Origin: JACOVP01 sp964390715
Lineage (GTDB): Archaea > Nanobdellota > Nanobdellia > SCGC-AAA011-G17 > UBA489
Direction of reading: 5' to 3'
DNA: 12,383 nt
Assembly (NCBI GenBank): GCA_964390715.1
Contig: CAYMIM010000002.1
Location: 1 to 12,383, forward strand
Shown: positions 1 to 6,375 of the stretch, piece by piece
Layout of the letters: every line of letters starts with the position of its first letter
Position numbering within the stretch: the stretch's first letter is position 1
The notes under the pieces: generated by a model
What the model saw: only the letters and a program-made list of their open reading frames with translations
What the model was told of the DNA's origin: nothing
The model's database searches: none
Translations under genes and position numbers: made by a program

Positions 1-63
1 ATTTTATCACAAGCATTTCTTTAAATAGCTATCTCATTACTGCTCCTGAATGACAAACACTAC

Positions 64-73
64 TTTTATAAGG
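64..73 (+). promoter_or_regulatory. TATA box of gatE, leaderless
   Basis: TTTTATAAGG is centred about 26 bp upstream of the gatE ATG at 94. That is the normal archaeal distance from TATA centre to transcription start, so the mRNA should begin at or within a few nucleotides of the start codon. No Shine-Dalgarno lies between. A second TATA-like stretch on the opposite strand (about 20-27) could serve a divergent gene beyond the left edge, but that cannot be tested here. Confidence 0.65.
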
Positions 74-93
74 AAGCAGTTTTTTCTTTCTTT

Positions 94-1521
94 ATGGTTC
101 TTGATTATAAACAATTAGGATTAAAGTGTGGGATTGAAGTCCATAGGCAAATCTCCAGTCACAAATTATTTTGCTCGTGTCCTTCGGAATTAACAGATAA
201 ACCTTTTGACGCTTTAGTAAAAAGAACATTGCATGCAGTGAAAAGCGAGACAGGACAAAAAGATTTAGTCGCGGAGCATGAAGCGAAAAAAAAGAAATAT
301 GCTATTTATGAAATTGTCCATACGAGCAGCTGCAGTGTAGAAACTGATGAAGAACCTATTCATACTTTGAACAACCACGCCTTGCAAGCAGTTCTGGAAG
401 TCGCGTTGCTTCTCAAGTGCATGCCTGTCGACGCTGTCCAGATCATGCGCAAGCAAGTTTTAGATTTTTCCAATACTTCTGGATTTCAGAGAACCGCATT
501 AGTTGCTTTGAACGGCGCTATCGCAACAAATCAAGGCAAGGTTGGCATTACGAGTATCTGCATTGAAGAAGATTCCGCGCGACGCATCAGAAGCGAACCA
601 GAATATACTGTGTTTCGACTGGATAGACTAGGTATCCCTCTTATTGAAATCACGACTGAACCAGACATGACCAATCCTGATCAAGTGAAAGAGATCGCTA
701 GTTATTTAGGCATGGTATTAAAATCTACTGGGAAATTTAGAAGCGGCATTGGCACGATCAGACAAGACCTGAATGTGAGCATCAAAGGACATCCCCGTGT
801 CGAGATCAAAGGCGTGCAGGATTTACAATTAATTCCTTTAGTGATTGAAAAAGAAGTTTTACGACAATTAGAGCAAATCAAGCAAGGCAAGACAAAAAGC
901 GAAGTGAGAAAACTATTGCCAGATGGAAGCACACAATTTTTACGACCTATGCCTGGGGCGAGCAGAATGTATGTAGAGACAGATCATCCTCTAGTTTCTA
1001 TGGATCAAAAGATATTGGGTAGTATGGTATTGCCAGAACTCTTGACGGAAAAAACTGAGCAGTTTGAGAAAAAATATCATTTGCAGCCTGTATTAGCAAG
1101 AGAAGTCATCAACAATCCTTTCTTTACTAAATTTGTTGAGCAGCATAAAAAGCTTGAAGCTAGTTTTATCGCGCGCGTGCTCACGGAGATTCCTAAAGAT
1201 ATCAAAACACGATTACACATTTCGACAGACAAATTAACTGACAAAGATTTCGCCAAAGTATTTGAGGCGTACAGCAAAGAAACCTTGTCGAAACAAGCCG
1301 CGACTGACATGCTCGCCGCACTAGCACAAGGGCATCCGTTCGATCTTACGAAATATCAAATGATCTCCGATGATGAACTAGAAAAGAGTATCAAAGACAT
1401 TGTCGCGAAGAACAAAGGCGCTTCGATGGGAGCGTTGATGGGCATCGTGATGAATGCTTACAAAGACAAAACGGACGGCAAAAAAGTTTCTGATCTGCTG
1501 AAAAAATATATGCAACCCTAA
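94..1521 (+). CDS. gatE: Glu-tRNA(Gln) amidotransferase subunit E, lacking the GAD insertion domain
   Basis: Subunit E of the archaeal GatDE amidotransferase, which with GatD converts misacylated Glu-tRNA(Gln) to Gln-tRNA(Gln) in the cytoplasm. GatE activates the glutamate by phosphorylation and binds the tRNA; GatD (glutaminase) is not in this window. Signatures in order: LGLKCGIEVHRQ (8-19) and the FCSCPSEL segment (26-33) of the cradle domain, SNTSGFQRT (126-134), EEDSARRI (159-166), RLDRLGIPLIEITTEPD (175-191), TGKFRSGIGTIRQDLNVSI (212-230), VEIKGVQ (236-242) and LRPMPGASRMYVETD (283-297). A helical domain and a tail domain follow, with GALMGIVMNAYKDKTDGKKV (446-465). At 475 aa it is about 140 residues shorter than the usual 610-630. 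The cradle runs from RQLEQIK directly into LLPDGSTQFLRP (about 257-285), where the AspRS-like GAD domain normally sits. A promoter 26 bp upstream supports the ATG at 94. The next ORF starts 2 nt after the stop, so the two are probably cotranscribed. Confidence 0.95.
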   Translation: MVLDYKQLGLKCGIEVHRQISSHKLFCSCPSELTDKPFDALVKRTLHAVKSETGQKDLVAEHEAKKKKYAIYEIVHTSSCSVETDEEPIHTLNNHALQAVLEVALLLKCMPVDAVQIMRKQVLDFSNTSGFQRTALVALNGAIATNQGKVGITSICIEEDSARRIRSEPEYTVFRLDRLGIPLIEITTEPDMTNPDQVKEIASYLGMVLKSTGKFRSGIGTIRQDLNVSIKGHPRVEIKGVQDLQLIPLVIEKEVLRQLEQIKQGKTKSEVRKLLPDGSTQFLRPMPGASRMYVETDHPLVSMDQKILGSMVLPELLTEKTEQFEKKYHLQPVLAREVINNPFFTKFVEQHKKLEASFIARVLTEIPKDIKTRLHISTDKLTDKDFAKVFEAYSKETLSKQAATDMLAALAQGHPFDLTKYQMISDDELEKSIKDIVAKNKGASMGALMGIVMNAYKDKTDGKKVSDLLKKYMQP

Positions 1522-1523
1522 TT

Positions 1524-1934
1524 ATGTCACTCCCACCTCTTCTTCAAAAGCATCTCCTGCACATTCAAACTCAATTAAAATATTTAGGCGAAGCCTTTGT
1601 CTCCAACAACTATAAGCAGGCCGCCGAATATAGCAGAAAAGTTTGTACTTTAGTCGCTAGTATCCCTCAAGGGCATGACTTTAGACAACCTCTTCTCAAG
1701 AAAGCTCATGGTCTCCAGAAAGAAGCATTTCGCAATTATATAATTAATCTGCTAGAGTACGCACAAAATGGATTAAGAGATCATGGCGATTTGGGCGATA
1801 TAGTTGATGATCTTGGACTTGCCCTTGAATACGCACAGGAAATAAACTTACGAGGCGTAAAGAGAAATATCCAAGATGTCTTGAGAGTAATCCCTCAACG
1901 ATATGGTTTAGAGCTAGAGGTAGTCTCTTCGTAA
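1524..1934 (+). CDS. Hypothetical all-helical protein coupled to gatE
   Basis: Not recognised. This 136-aa soluble protein has no signal peptide or membrane segment. Composition and heptad-like spacing of Leu/Ile/Ala predict helices throughout: about 4-24, 28-46, 54-83, 90-107 and 111-122, with breaks at the P48-H51 and G84-G91 regions. Paired YA motifs (LLEYAQNG, 76-83; LEYAQEINL, 101-109) give a repeat-like look that could be a helical-hairpin scaffold, but no TPR consensus is present. It starts 2 nt after the gatE stop with no Shine-Dalgarno, so translation probably depends on ribosomes finishing gatE. A T-rich terminator follows immediately, making gatE plus this gene a complete transcription unit. 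A link to Gln-tRNA formation is suggested only by that arrangement. Confidence 0.8.
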   Translation: MSLPPLLQKHLLHIQTQLKYLGEAFVSNNYKQAAEYSRKVCTLVASIPQGHDFRQPLLKKAHGLQKEAFRNYIINLLEYAQNGLRDHGDLGDIVDDLGLALEYAQEINLRGVKRNIQDVLRVIPQRYGLELEVVSS

Positions 1935-1936
1935 AC

Positions 1937-1979
1937 TTTTTTCTTTTAGCAATTTTTTTCTTTCTTTTCGATGATTTTT
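1937..1979 (+). terminator. T-rich terminator of the gatE unit
   Basis: Successive T runs of 6, 4, 7, 3, 4 and 5 begin 3 nt after the stop codon. Archaeal intrinsic termination needs oligo-T tracts and no hairpin, so this is a strong candidate for the end of the gatE transcript. Confidence 0.7.
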
Positions 1980-2050
1980 CGCAAAACATAGGAAGATTAT
2001 TGTAATCTTTTCGCCGTTTATACTTTACTTTTCAGAATTTTTTAGTAAAA

Positions 2051-2060
2051 TCATATTAAA
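2051..2060 (+). promoter_or_regulatory. Probable TATA box of the nuclease/DUF2283 pair
   Basis: TCATATTAAA is centred about 25 bp before the ATG at 2081, which fits a leaderless transcript. TTTATACTT at 2017-2025 is an alternative that would give a leader of about 33 nt. Neither has a Shine-Dalgarno downstream. Confidence 0.45.
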
Positions 2061-2080
2061 GTTAGATCCCTACTTTCTCT

Positions 2081-2368
2081 ATGCCTCATATTTTTGAAGT
2101 TGAAGATTATACTGGACGTCTGATTCATCTTAGTGAAGAAAGATATGCACATATTTTAAAACATAAAGACATACATCATACATTAGAAGAAATACAACAA
2201 ACTATTTTTCATCCATTAAAGATAACTTATTTACCTGCTAATCTTGCTTATTATTATCGATATTATAAACAAAGAATGTCAAAGGCAAAATATCTTAGAG
2301 TTATCGTTAAGTATTTAAATGGAAAAGGATTTATTATCACTAGTTACTTTGTGGAAACTCTACTATGA
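2081..2368 (+). CDS. Small PBECR-like putative nuclease (toxin-like)
   Basis: This 95-aa basic protein resembles the small PBECR-type proteins (phage Barnase/EndoU/ColicinE5-D/RelE-like nucleases). Visible features are an N-terminal strand with TGRLIHLSEERYAHILKHKD (11-30), which matches the HI..H/D..I pattern of the family, a helix LEEIQQTIFHPLKI (35-48), an aromatic stretch YYYRYY (57-62), and the paired strands YLRVIVKYL and GFIITSYF (71-79 and 83-90). Candidate active-site residues are H25, H29, R60 and K77, by analogy only. Its stop codon overlaps the start of the DUF2283 gene (ATGA), so the two are one unit, with the putative toxin first as in BrnTA/HigBA-type pairs. Nuclease activity is inferred from family resemblance. 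It could be a domesticated or inactive relative. Confidence 0.6.
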   Translation: MPHIFEVEDYTGRLIHLSEERYAHILKHKDIHHTLEEIQQTIFHPLKITYLPANLAYYYRYYKQRMSKAKYLRVIVKYLNGKGFIITSYFVETLL

Positions 2369-2595
2369 AAGGCGAAATGAATATTTATTATGATGAAGAA
2401 GGAGATTTCCTAGAAATACAAATAGGAGACTATACTGAAGGCTATTTTCGCGATATAGCAGAAGACATTGCTGAACGTGTAGATGAGAAAACAGGAGAGA
2501 TTACTGGTTTAGCGATTTTAAGTTTTCGAAAAAGGACGCAACAGGTAAAAGAACTAAAAATCCATTTGCCTCTTAAAATTGAACTATCTGCGTAG
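2365..2595 (+). CDS. DUF2283 family protein (putative antitoxin partner)
   Basis: A 76-aa acidic protein that fits the DUF2283 family well: MNIYYDEEGDFLEIQIG (5-21), then an acidic helix with FRDIAEDIAERVDEKTGEIT (28-47) and the closing strand GLAILSFRKR (48-57). The family is a small alpha/beta fold of unknown biochemical role and often lies beside small toxin-like genes. The start at 2365 gives the 4-nt ATGA overlap; an internal ATG at 2377 (Met5) also fits the family and would remove the overlap. There is no Shine-Dalgarno, so translation is probably coupled to the upstream gene. A role as antitoxin is inferred from the pairing, size and opposite charge of its neighbour. Confidence 0.75.
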   Translation: MKGEMNIYYDEEGDFLEIQIGDYTEGYFRDIAEDIAERVDEKTGEITGLAILSFRKRTQQVKELKIHLPLKIELSA

Positions 2596-2606
2596 TTTCT
2601 TTTCTA

Positions 2607-2621
2607 GAAAGTTTTATATAA
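2607..2621 (+). promoter_or_regulatory. BRE/TATA promoter of aspS, leaderless
   Basis: GAAAG (BRE-like, 2607-2611) is followed by TTTTATATAA (2612-2621), centred 26 bp before the aspS ATG at 2643. This is one of the best archaeal promoter matches in the window. No Shine-Dalgarno follows, so the aspS mRNA is probably leaderless. Confidence 0.75.
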
Positions 2622-2642
2622 AGCGTTCTTAGCGTTCTTTTC

Positions 2643-3965
2643 ATGCTTAGGACTCATGCTTGCGGCGAAGTATCTGAACGAGAAGTCGGACAATCCGTTA
2701 CTTTATGCGGGTGGGTAGATACCTTGCGTGTCTCTGGAAAAATAGCTTTTTTATTGTTACGAGACAGAACTGGCATTATCCAGATTTTTTTGGACAAGAC
2801 TCTCACGGAAAAGTATCAGCATGAGCTGAAGAAAGAATCTGTTGTGCTTGTCGAAGGTTTAGTCGGAAAACGACCTGACAACCAAGTCAAGAAAGAGATG
2901 AAGACTGGCGCTGTGGAGATTGCCGCCAAACATTTAGAGCTTGTGAGTGTTTCAGATACTCCTTTACCTATTGATGTTATTGCTGAGACTACGACAAATA
3001 TTGACAAACGACTTGATTATCGCTTCTTGGATGTCCGTAGAGAAAAAGTGAAAGACATTTTCATGATCAGATCTAAAGTGTTCAGCAAGACTGTAGAGTT
3101 TTTTGACAAGGCTGGATTTATAGCTATACAATCTCCACGACTGACCGCTTCTGGCGTAGAATCTGGCGCTGAAGAATTTAAGATTCCTTATTTTGGCAAG
3201 ACCGCATCCTTAGCGCAATCACCGCAAATCTACAAACAGATGTTTGTCGTTTCTGGACTGGAAAAAGTGTATGATATTGGTCCTATCTTTCGCGCTGAAA
3301 AATCACATACGACGAGACACTTGACAGAATTTACTGGCATTGATTTTGAGATGGGCTTTATCAAAGATGAACATGATGTCATGACTGTTGTTGAAGAGTA
3401 TTTCAAATTTTTATTGAGTGAACTTAAAAGAATATGCAAAGAAGAACTAGAGCATCTCGACGTTACTATTAATGTTCCAAAAACTATTCCAAAAATGACT
3501 TTGGGAGAAGCTAAAAAGATTCTCAAAGATCATGGGAAAATATTACCTGACGATGAAGACTTAGACGCTGAAAGCGAGCGTATTATTGGCGAGCATGTCA
3601 AGAAAAGACATAACTGTGACTTTGTGTTCATGTTAGAATATCCTTGGGCAAAACGAGCTTTCTACCATATGCGACCAGAGGGGAATAAGAAAATTACTAA
3701 ATCCTTTGACTTACTGTTCAATGGCGTTGAAATTGGCACTGGCGCACAACGAGAACATAGACTAGACATCTTAGAAGCACAAGCGAAAGAAAAGGGGATT
3801 GACTTGAAGAAGATGACATTCTATCGAGATATTTTCCGCTTTGGATGTCCAAGTCATGGGGGAGTTGGTTTAGGGCTAGATAGAATTACTCAACGACTCT
3901 TAAACTTGGATAATATTCGGGAAGCTATTTTATTACCGAGAGATCCTGAGAGATTGACTCCTTAA
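2643..3965 (+). CDS. aspS: Aspartyl-tRNA synthetase, archaeal type
   Basis: Class II synthetase that attaches aspartate to tRNA(Asp). At 440 aa it has the archaeal/eukaryotic-length architecture, without the bacterial GAD insertion. The N-terminal OB-fold anticodon-binding domain covers about 1-110 (CGWVDTLR at 22-29; RDRTGIIQIF, 40-49). The catalytic domain follows, with motif 1 around KTVEFFDKAGFIAIQSPRL (149-167), QSPQIYKQM (192-200), motif 2 at FRAEKSHTTRHLTEF (216-230), the DFEM segment (234-237) and motif 3 GVGLGLDRITQRLL (407-420), ending LPRDPERLTP. Residue 26 is Asp, where discriminating archaeal enzymes have Trp and non-discriminating ones His. The anticodon-binding loop (76-92) looks more like the bacterial form. 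An asnS gene nearby makes Asp-specificity likely, but the residues alone do not decide it. It converges with the gene at 3968-4510, leaving a 2-nt gap. Confidence 0.95.
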   Translation: MLRTHACGEVSEREVGQSVTLCGWVDTLRVSGKIAFLLLRDRTGIIQIFLDKTLTEKYQHELKKESVVLVEGLVGKRPDNQVKKEMKTGAVEIAAKHLELVSVSDTPLPIDVIAETTTNIDKRLDYRFLDVRREKVKDIFMIRSKVFSKTVEFFDKAGFIAIQSPRLTASGVESGAEEFKIPYFGKTASLAQSPQIYKQMFVVSGLEKVYDIGPIFRAEKSHTTRHLTEFTGIDFEMGFIKDEHDVMTVVEEYFKFLLSELKRICKEELEHLDVTINVPKTIPKMTLGEAKKILKDHGKILPDDEDLDAESERIIGEHVKKRHNCDFVFMLEYPWAKRAFYHMRPEGNKKITKSFDLLFNGVEIGTGAQREHRLDILEAQAKEKGIDLKKMTFYRDIFRFGCPSHGGVGLGLDRITQRLLNLDNIREAILLPRDPERLTP

Positions 3966-3967
3966 AT

Positions 3968-4510
3968 TTATTTTCTATCCATTACCGCCGTTACTATAGC
4001 GACTTCTTGCTCTAATGTCAGCATGCCCGAATTTAAAACTAAATGATATTTTTTAGGATCACGATAGTCATATTGAAATAATTGTTTACCTATTTGTAGT
4101 TCATCATTTTCTCTCCTATCTAAATTTCGACATATTTCGTCCATGGATTTTCCCATACTTTTTGCTGTTTTCGGGACACGTTGCGTACGAACATTTAATG
4201 GCGCGGTTACGAAAACCAATAATGATGGAAGATCTGTACAATACCATGAATATCTACTATCACCAATAACATTTCCTCTTTCCACCAATGCTCTCATCTC
4301 TCTATTCACCGCGAGCAGTTCTTCCCATGGTCTCTGTTTCCACCATTCTTCAAAAGGAGTCTCTTCATTAGGACATTCTTTTCTATGTTTCTCGCGAAAG
4401 AGTTCTCCTATAGGATGTATTGGCCATTGATAGATATCAAAAAGTCTTTGCGCTAATGATGATTTTCCTGATCCTGGCAAACCTGAGATGACGATGCTTG
4501 TATACCGCAT
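3968..4510 (-). CDS. Cytidylate-kinase-like P-loop nucleotide kinase
   Basis: A 180-aa P-loop kinase. Strand 1 and Walker A are SIVISGLPGSGKSSLAQRL (5-23, GLPGSGKSS at 10-18). IGELFRE (34-40) matches the G(D/E)LFR helix of archaeal-type CMP kinase. GNVIGDSRYSWY (79-90) matches the strand that carries the NMP-binding part (GNVVLDGR in relatives). FVTAPLNVRTQRV (100-112) and the C-terminal YHLVLNSGMLTLEQEV (155-170) match the nucleoside-binding/LID part. The likely reaction is phosphorylation of CMP/dCMP in pyrimidine salvage. The middle segment (41-78), rich in Trp and acidic residues, is unusual, so a related AAA-type kinase with another substrate is possible. Promoter spacing supports this ATG. 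It is divergent from the 99-aa ORF and convergent with aspS. Confidence 0.75.
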   Translation of the reverse strand: MRYTSIVISGLPGSGKSSLAQRLFDIYQWPIHPIGELFREKHRKECPNEETPFEEWWKQRPWEELLAVNREMRALVERGNVIGDSRYSWYCTDLPSLLVFVTAPLNVRTQRVPKTAKSMGKSMDEICRNLDRRENDELQIGKQLFQYDYRDPKKYHLVLNSGMLTLEQEVAIVTAVMDRK

Positions 4511-4530
4511 ATGTCTTTTTTGACTACTTC

Positions 4531-4540
4531 CTTTTAAAAA
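4531..4540 (-). promoter_or_regulatory. TATA box of the CMP-kinase-like gene
   Basis: On the minus strand TTTTTAAAAG is centred about 25.5 bp upstream of the ATG at 4510, fitting a leaderless transcript. The motif is partly palindromic, but no plus-strand start lies at the matching distance. Confidence 0.6.
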
Positions 4541-4584
4541 GATGTCGCTCTTTTTTAGTCTCTAATTTATGACAAATTATCTCA

Positions 4585-4600
4585 GAAAGATTTAAATATA
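4585..4600 (+). promoter_or_regulatory. BRE/TATA promoter of the 99-aa ORF
   Basis: AGAAAGA (BRE-like) is followed by TTTAAATATA at 4591-4600, centred about 25 bp before the ATG at 4620. The spacing predicts a leaderless mRNA. It is back to back with the minus-strand TATA at 4531-4540, about 50 bp away. Confidence 0.7.
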
Positions 4601-4619
4601 AATAAAATATCTAATTAGG

Positions 4620-4919
4620 ATGTTACCTTTATTAGGAGTAGACATTGCTGCAATTTTTGAAAAAAGCGCTCTCCCTAATGATGTCAAAACTGAAGTTGTC
4701 TGGATTGTTATGGCTCATGCAAAAAGTATAGAAGGTCTATGTTCTGGACTTCCGTATAAAGCTCCATCAGCTCTTCCTGAATTTGCAGACGACTGCACTC
4801 GCTATATTATGAAACTTGTCACCCCTATATTCCAAGAAAAAGCTATACCTGTTCTTGTTGGGCAAGAAATATTTCGTAGTCTCTTTAAAACATGTGGTGG
4901 GGACGAGCGATACGATTAA
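4620..4919 (+). CDS. Hypothetical 99-aa protein
   Basis: Not recognised. The protein is mostly helical and mildly acidic, with three cysteines (C40, C54, C92) and no clear membrane segment or signal peptide. The N-terminus is hydrophobic (MLPLLGVDIAAIF, 1-13) but interrupted by charge. KTEVVWIVMAHAKSIEGL (23-40) and ARYIMKLV-like residues CTRYIMKLVTPIF (59-71) look like amphipathic helices. The ORF is short, so the main support for its being a gene is the well-placed BRE/TATA element 25 bp ahead of its ATG, plus the T run after the stop (4936-4940). It has no operon partner. Function unknown. Confidence 0.65.
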   Translation: MLPLLGVDIAAIFEKSALPNDVKTEVVWIVMAHAKSIEGLCSGLPYKAPSALPEFADDCTRYIMKLVTPIFQEKAIPVLVGQEIFRSLFKTCGGDERYD

Positions 4920-4934
4920 ATAAACTACAGCAAT

Positions 4935-4945
4935 CTTTTTATATT
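4935..4945 (+). promoter_or_regulatory. Candidate TATA box for the asnS leader
   Basis: TTTTTATATT is centred about 25 bp before an ATG at 4965, the same spacing used by leaderless genes elsewhere here. If used, transcription would start near 4965 and give asnS a leader of about 118 nt. The T run may instead only terminate the 99-aa gene, and GCTTTAATAG at 5011-5020 is a competing TATA that would give a leader of about 41 nt. Confidence 0.35.
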
Positions 4946-4964
4946 CTCAAACTCTCTTAATTCT

Positions 4965-5024
4965 ATGGAATTCGTCTTTGTTGATTTACACAGGACTTTG
5001 TATCTCTTTTGCTTTAATAGGTAG
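4965..5024 (+). CDS. Possible 19-codon leader peptide upstream of asnS
   Basis: An ATG-to-TAG ORF encoding MEFVFVDLHRTLYLFCFNR, ending 58 nt before asnS. The only support is the TATA-like box 25 bp ahead, which would make it the leaderless first ORF of the asnS transcript. An Asn codon (AAT) and a rare-type Arg codon (AGG) immediately precede the stop. ORFs this short occur often by chance, so this is a candidate only. The stretch 4920-5082 otherwise holds a short inverted repeat (AATTC/GAATT around 4960-4973) and no other gene. Confidence 0.25.
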   Translation: MEFVFVDLHRTLYLFCFNR

Positions 5025-5068
5025 TCTCTTTCTTTCACCATAAATCTTATAATCTATCACTTCATCAC

Positions 5069-5076
5069 GAGGAGGA
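5069..5076 (+). promoter_or_regulatory. Strong Shine-Dalgarno of asnS
   Basis: GAGGAGGA ends 6 nt before the ATG at 5083 and is an excellent match to the archaeal 16S 3' end. It fixes the asnS start and is the only strong Shine-Dalgarno in the window. Confidence 0.85.
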
Positions 5077-5082
5077 CTAACC

Positions 5083-6375
5083 ATGACATTCATATCTATT
5101 CAAGAAGCATTAACCAAAGGCAAAGGCAACGTAGCTATCAGAGGCTGGATCTATCGAGAACGCGGCAGCAACGAATTCAAATTTATTGTTATGCGAGACT
5201 CAAGCAACATCATCCAATGTGTCTTCAAGAAAGAGAAATTCTCTTCGAAAGACTGGGATGCACTGGACAAGCTGACTGTAGAAAGCTCGATGACTGTTGA
5301 AGGAGTACTCAAAGAAGACAAACGCGCGCCGACAGGCTATGAATTACAAGCAGACAAATTTACTGTTGTGCAAAGAGCAGAACCTTTTCCTATTACGAAA
5401 GATCAAAGTCCAGAATTTTTGCTAGATGTTCGACACCTCTCCATCAGAAGTAGACGACTCGCGGCAGTGATGAAGATCAGACACACTGTGATGAAAGCAT
5501 TCCGAGACTATTTTATGTCACAGAAGTTTTTGGAAATGACTCCTCCTATTTTTACACCGAACGCTTGTGAAGGCGGCAGCACTTTATTCGAAGTGAAGTA
5601 CTACAAAGAGAAAATGTACTTGACACAGAGCTGGCAATTGTACGCAGAAGCAGCCGTGTTTGCACTTGAGAAGATTTTTTGCATCTCTCCTTGTTTCCGA
5701 GCAGAGAAAAGCAAGACGAGCAGACACTTGTCAGAATTCTGGATGGCAGAAATGGAAGCAGCTTGGATTGGACTACCTGAATTGTTGACGTTCGCAGAAG
5801 ACTGTGTAAGCCATATCGTGCAGACTGTGCTCAAAGAGAACGCAGAAGAATTGAAAATACTAGAACGTGATGTGGAAAAATTGAAGAAAATTAAAACTCC
5901 TTTCTATAGAAAGACCTACGCAGAAGTCTTGAAGATTTTAGAAGAGAAAGAAGGACTCAAGATTCCCTTTGGCAAAGACTTGCGGACTATTGAAGAAGAC
6001 TTAGTGATGAAGCACTTTGATAGACCATTGCTAGTGACAAACTATCCCAAAGAGATTATGGCATTTTACAAGAAGCGAGATCCGAAGCACCCCGATACTG
6101 CTTTGTGCTTTGACATGCTAGCACCAGAAGGCTATGGAGAGATTATTGGCGGCAGTGAAAGAGACACGGATATCAAAGAACTTGAAAAAGCTCTCAAGAA
6201 ACAAGGCGAGAAGATTGAGAACTATCAATGGTATCTGGACACGAGACGTTATGGCAGCGTACAACATGGCGGCTTTGGTCTAGGCGTTGAACGTGTTGTT
6301 TCCTGGATCTGCGGACTGGACAACATTAAAGACGCTATTCCTTTCCCGAGAACGATGATTCGATTTAAACCCTAA
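5083..6375 (+). CDS. asnS: Asparaginyl-tRNA synthetase
   Basis: Class IIb synthetase that attaches asparagine to tRNA(Asn), so the cell need not make Asn-tRNA by transamidation. The 430-aa protein has an OB-fold anticodon-binding domain (about 15-100; AIRGWIYRERGSNEFKFIVM at 18-37) and a catalytic domain with motif 1 near FRDYFMSQKFLEMTPP (140-155), TQSWQLYAEA (181-190), motif 2 FRAEKSKTSRHLSEFWMAEME (205-225), GEIIGGSERDTD (352-363) and motif 3 GGFGLGVERVVSWICGLDNI (396-415). TQSWQLYAEA, the IIGGS(E/Q)R segment and the ending FPRTMIRFKP mark AsnRS rather than AspRS. A full N-terminal domain excludes the truncated AsnRS-related asparagine synthetases. It differs from its neighbours in having a strong Shine-Dalgarno and a longer leader, which may reflect separate regulation or a different origin. 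Its stop abuts that of pyrB. Confidence 0.95.
   Translation: MTFISIQEALTKGKGNVAIRGWIYRERGSNEFKFIVMRDSSNIIQCVFKKEKFSSKDWDALDKLTVESSMTVEGVLKEDKRAPTGYELQADKFTVVQRAEPFPITKDQSPEFLLDVRHLSIRSRRLAAVMKIRHTVMKAFRDYFMSQKFLEMTPPIFTPNACEGGSTLFEVKYYKEKMYLTQSWQLYAEAAVFALEKIFCISPCFRAEKSKTSRHLSEFWMAEMEAAWIGLPELLTFAEDCVSHIVQTVLKENAEELKILERDVEKLKKIKTPFYRKTYAEVLKILEEKEGLKIPFGKDLRTIEEDLVMKHFDRPLLVTNYPKEIMAFYKKRDPKHPDTALCFDMLAPEGYGEIIGGSERDTDIKELEKALKKQGEKIENYQWYLDTRRYGSVQHGGFGLGVERVVSWICGLDNIKDAIPFPRTMIRFKP

Noticed and set aside
2643..3965. Calling AspRS non-discriminating because the cell uses GatE.
   Set aside because: GatE is for Gln-tRNA only, and a complete AsnRS is encoded nearby, so Asp/Asn charging does not need misacylation.
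4920..5082. A tRNA, T-box or other riboswitch in the long asnS leader.
   Set aside because: No cloverleaf, B-box-like TTCGANNC or T-box sequence is seen; only a 5-bp inverted repeat.
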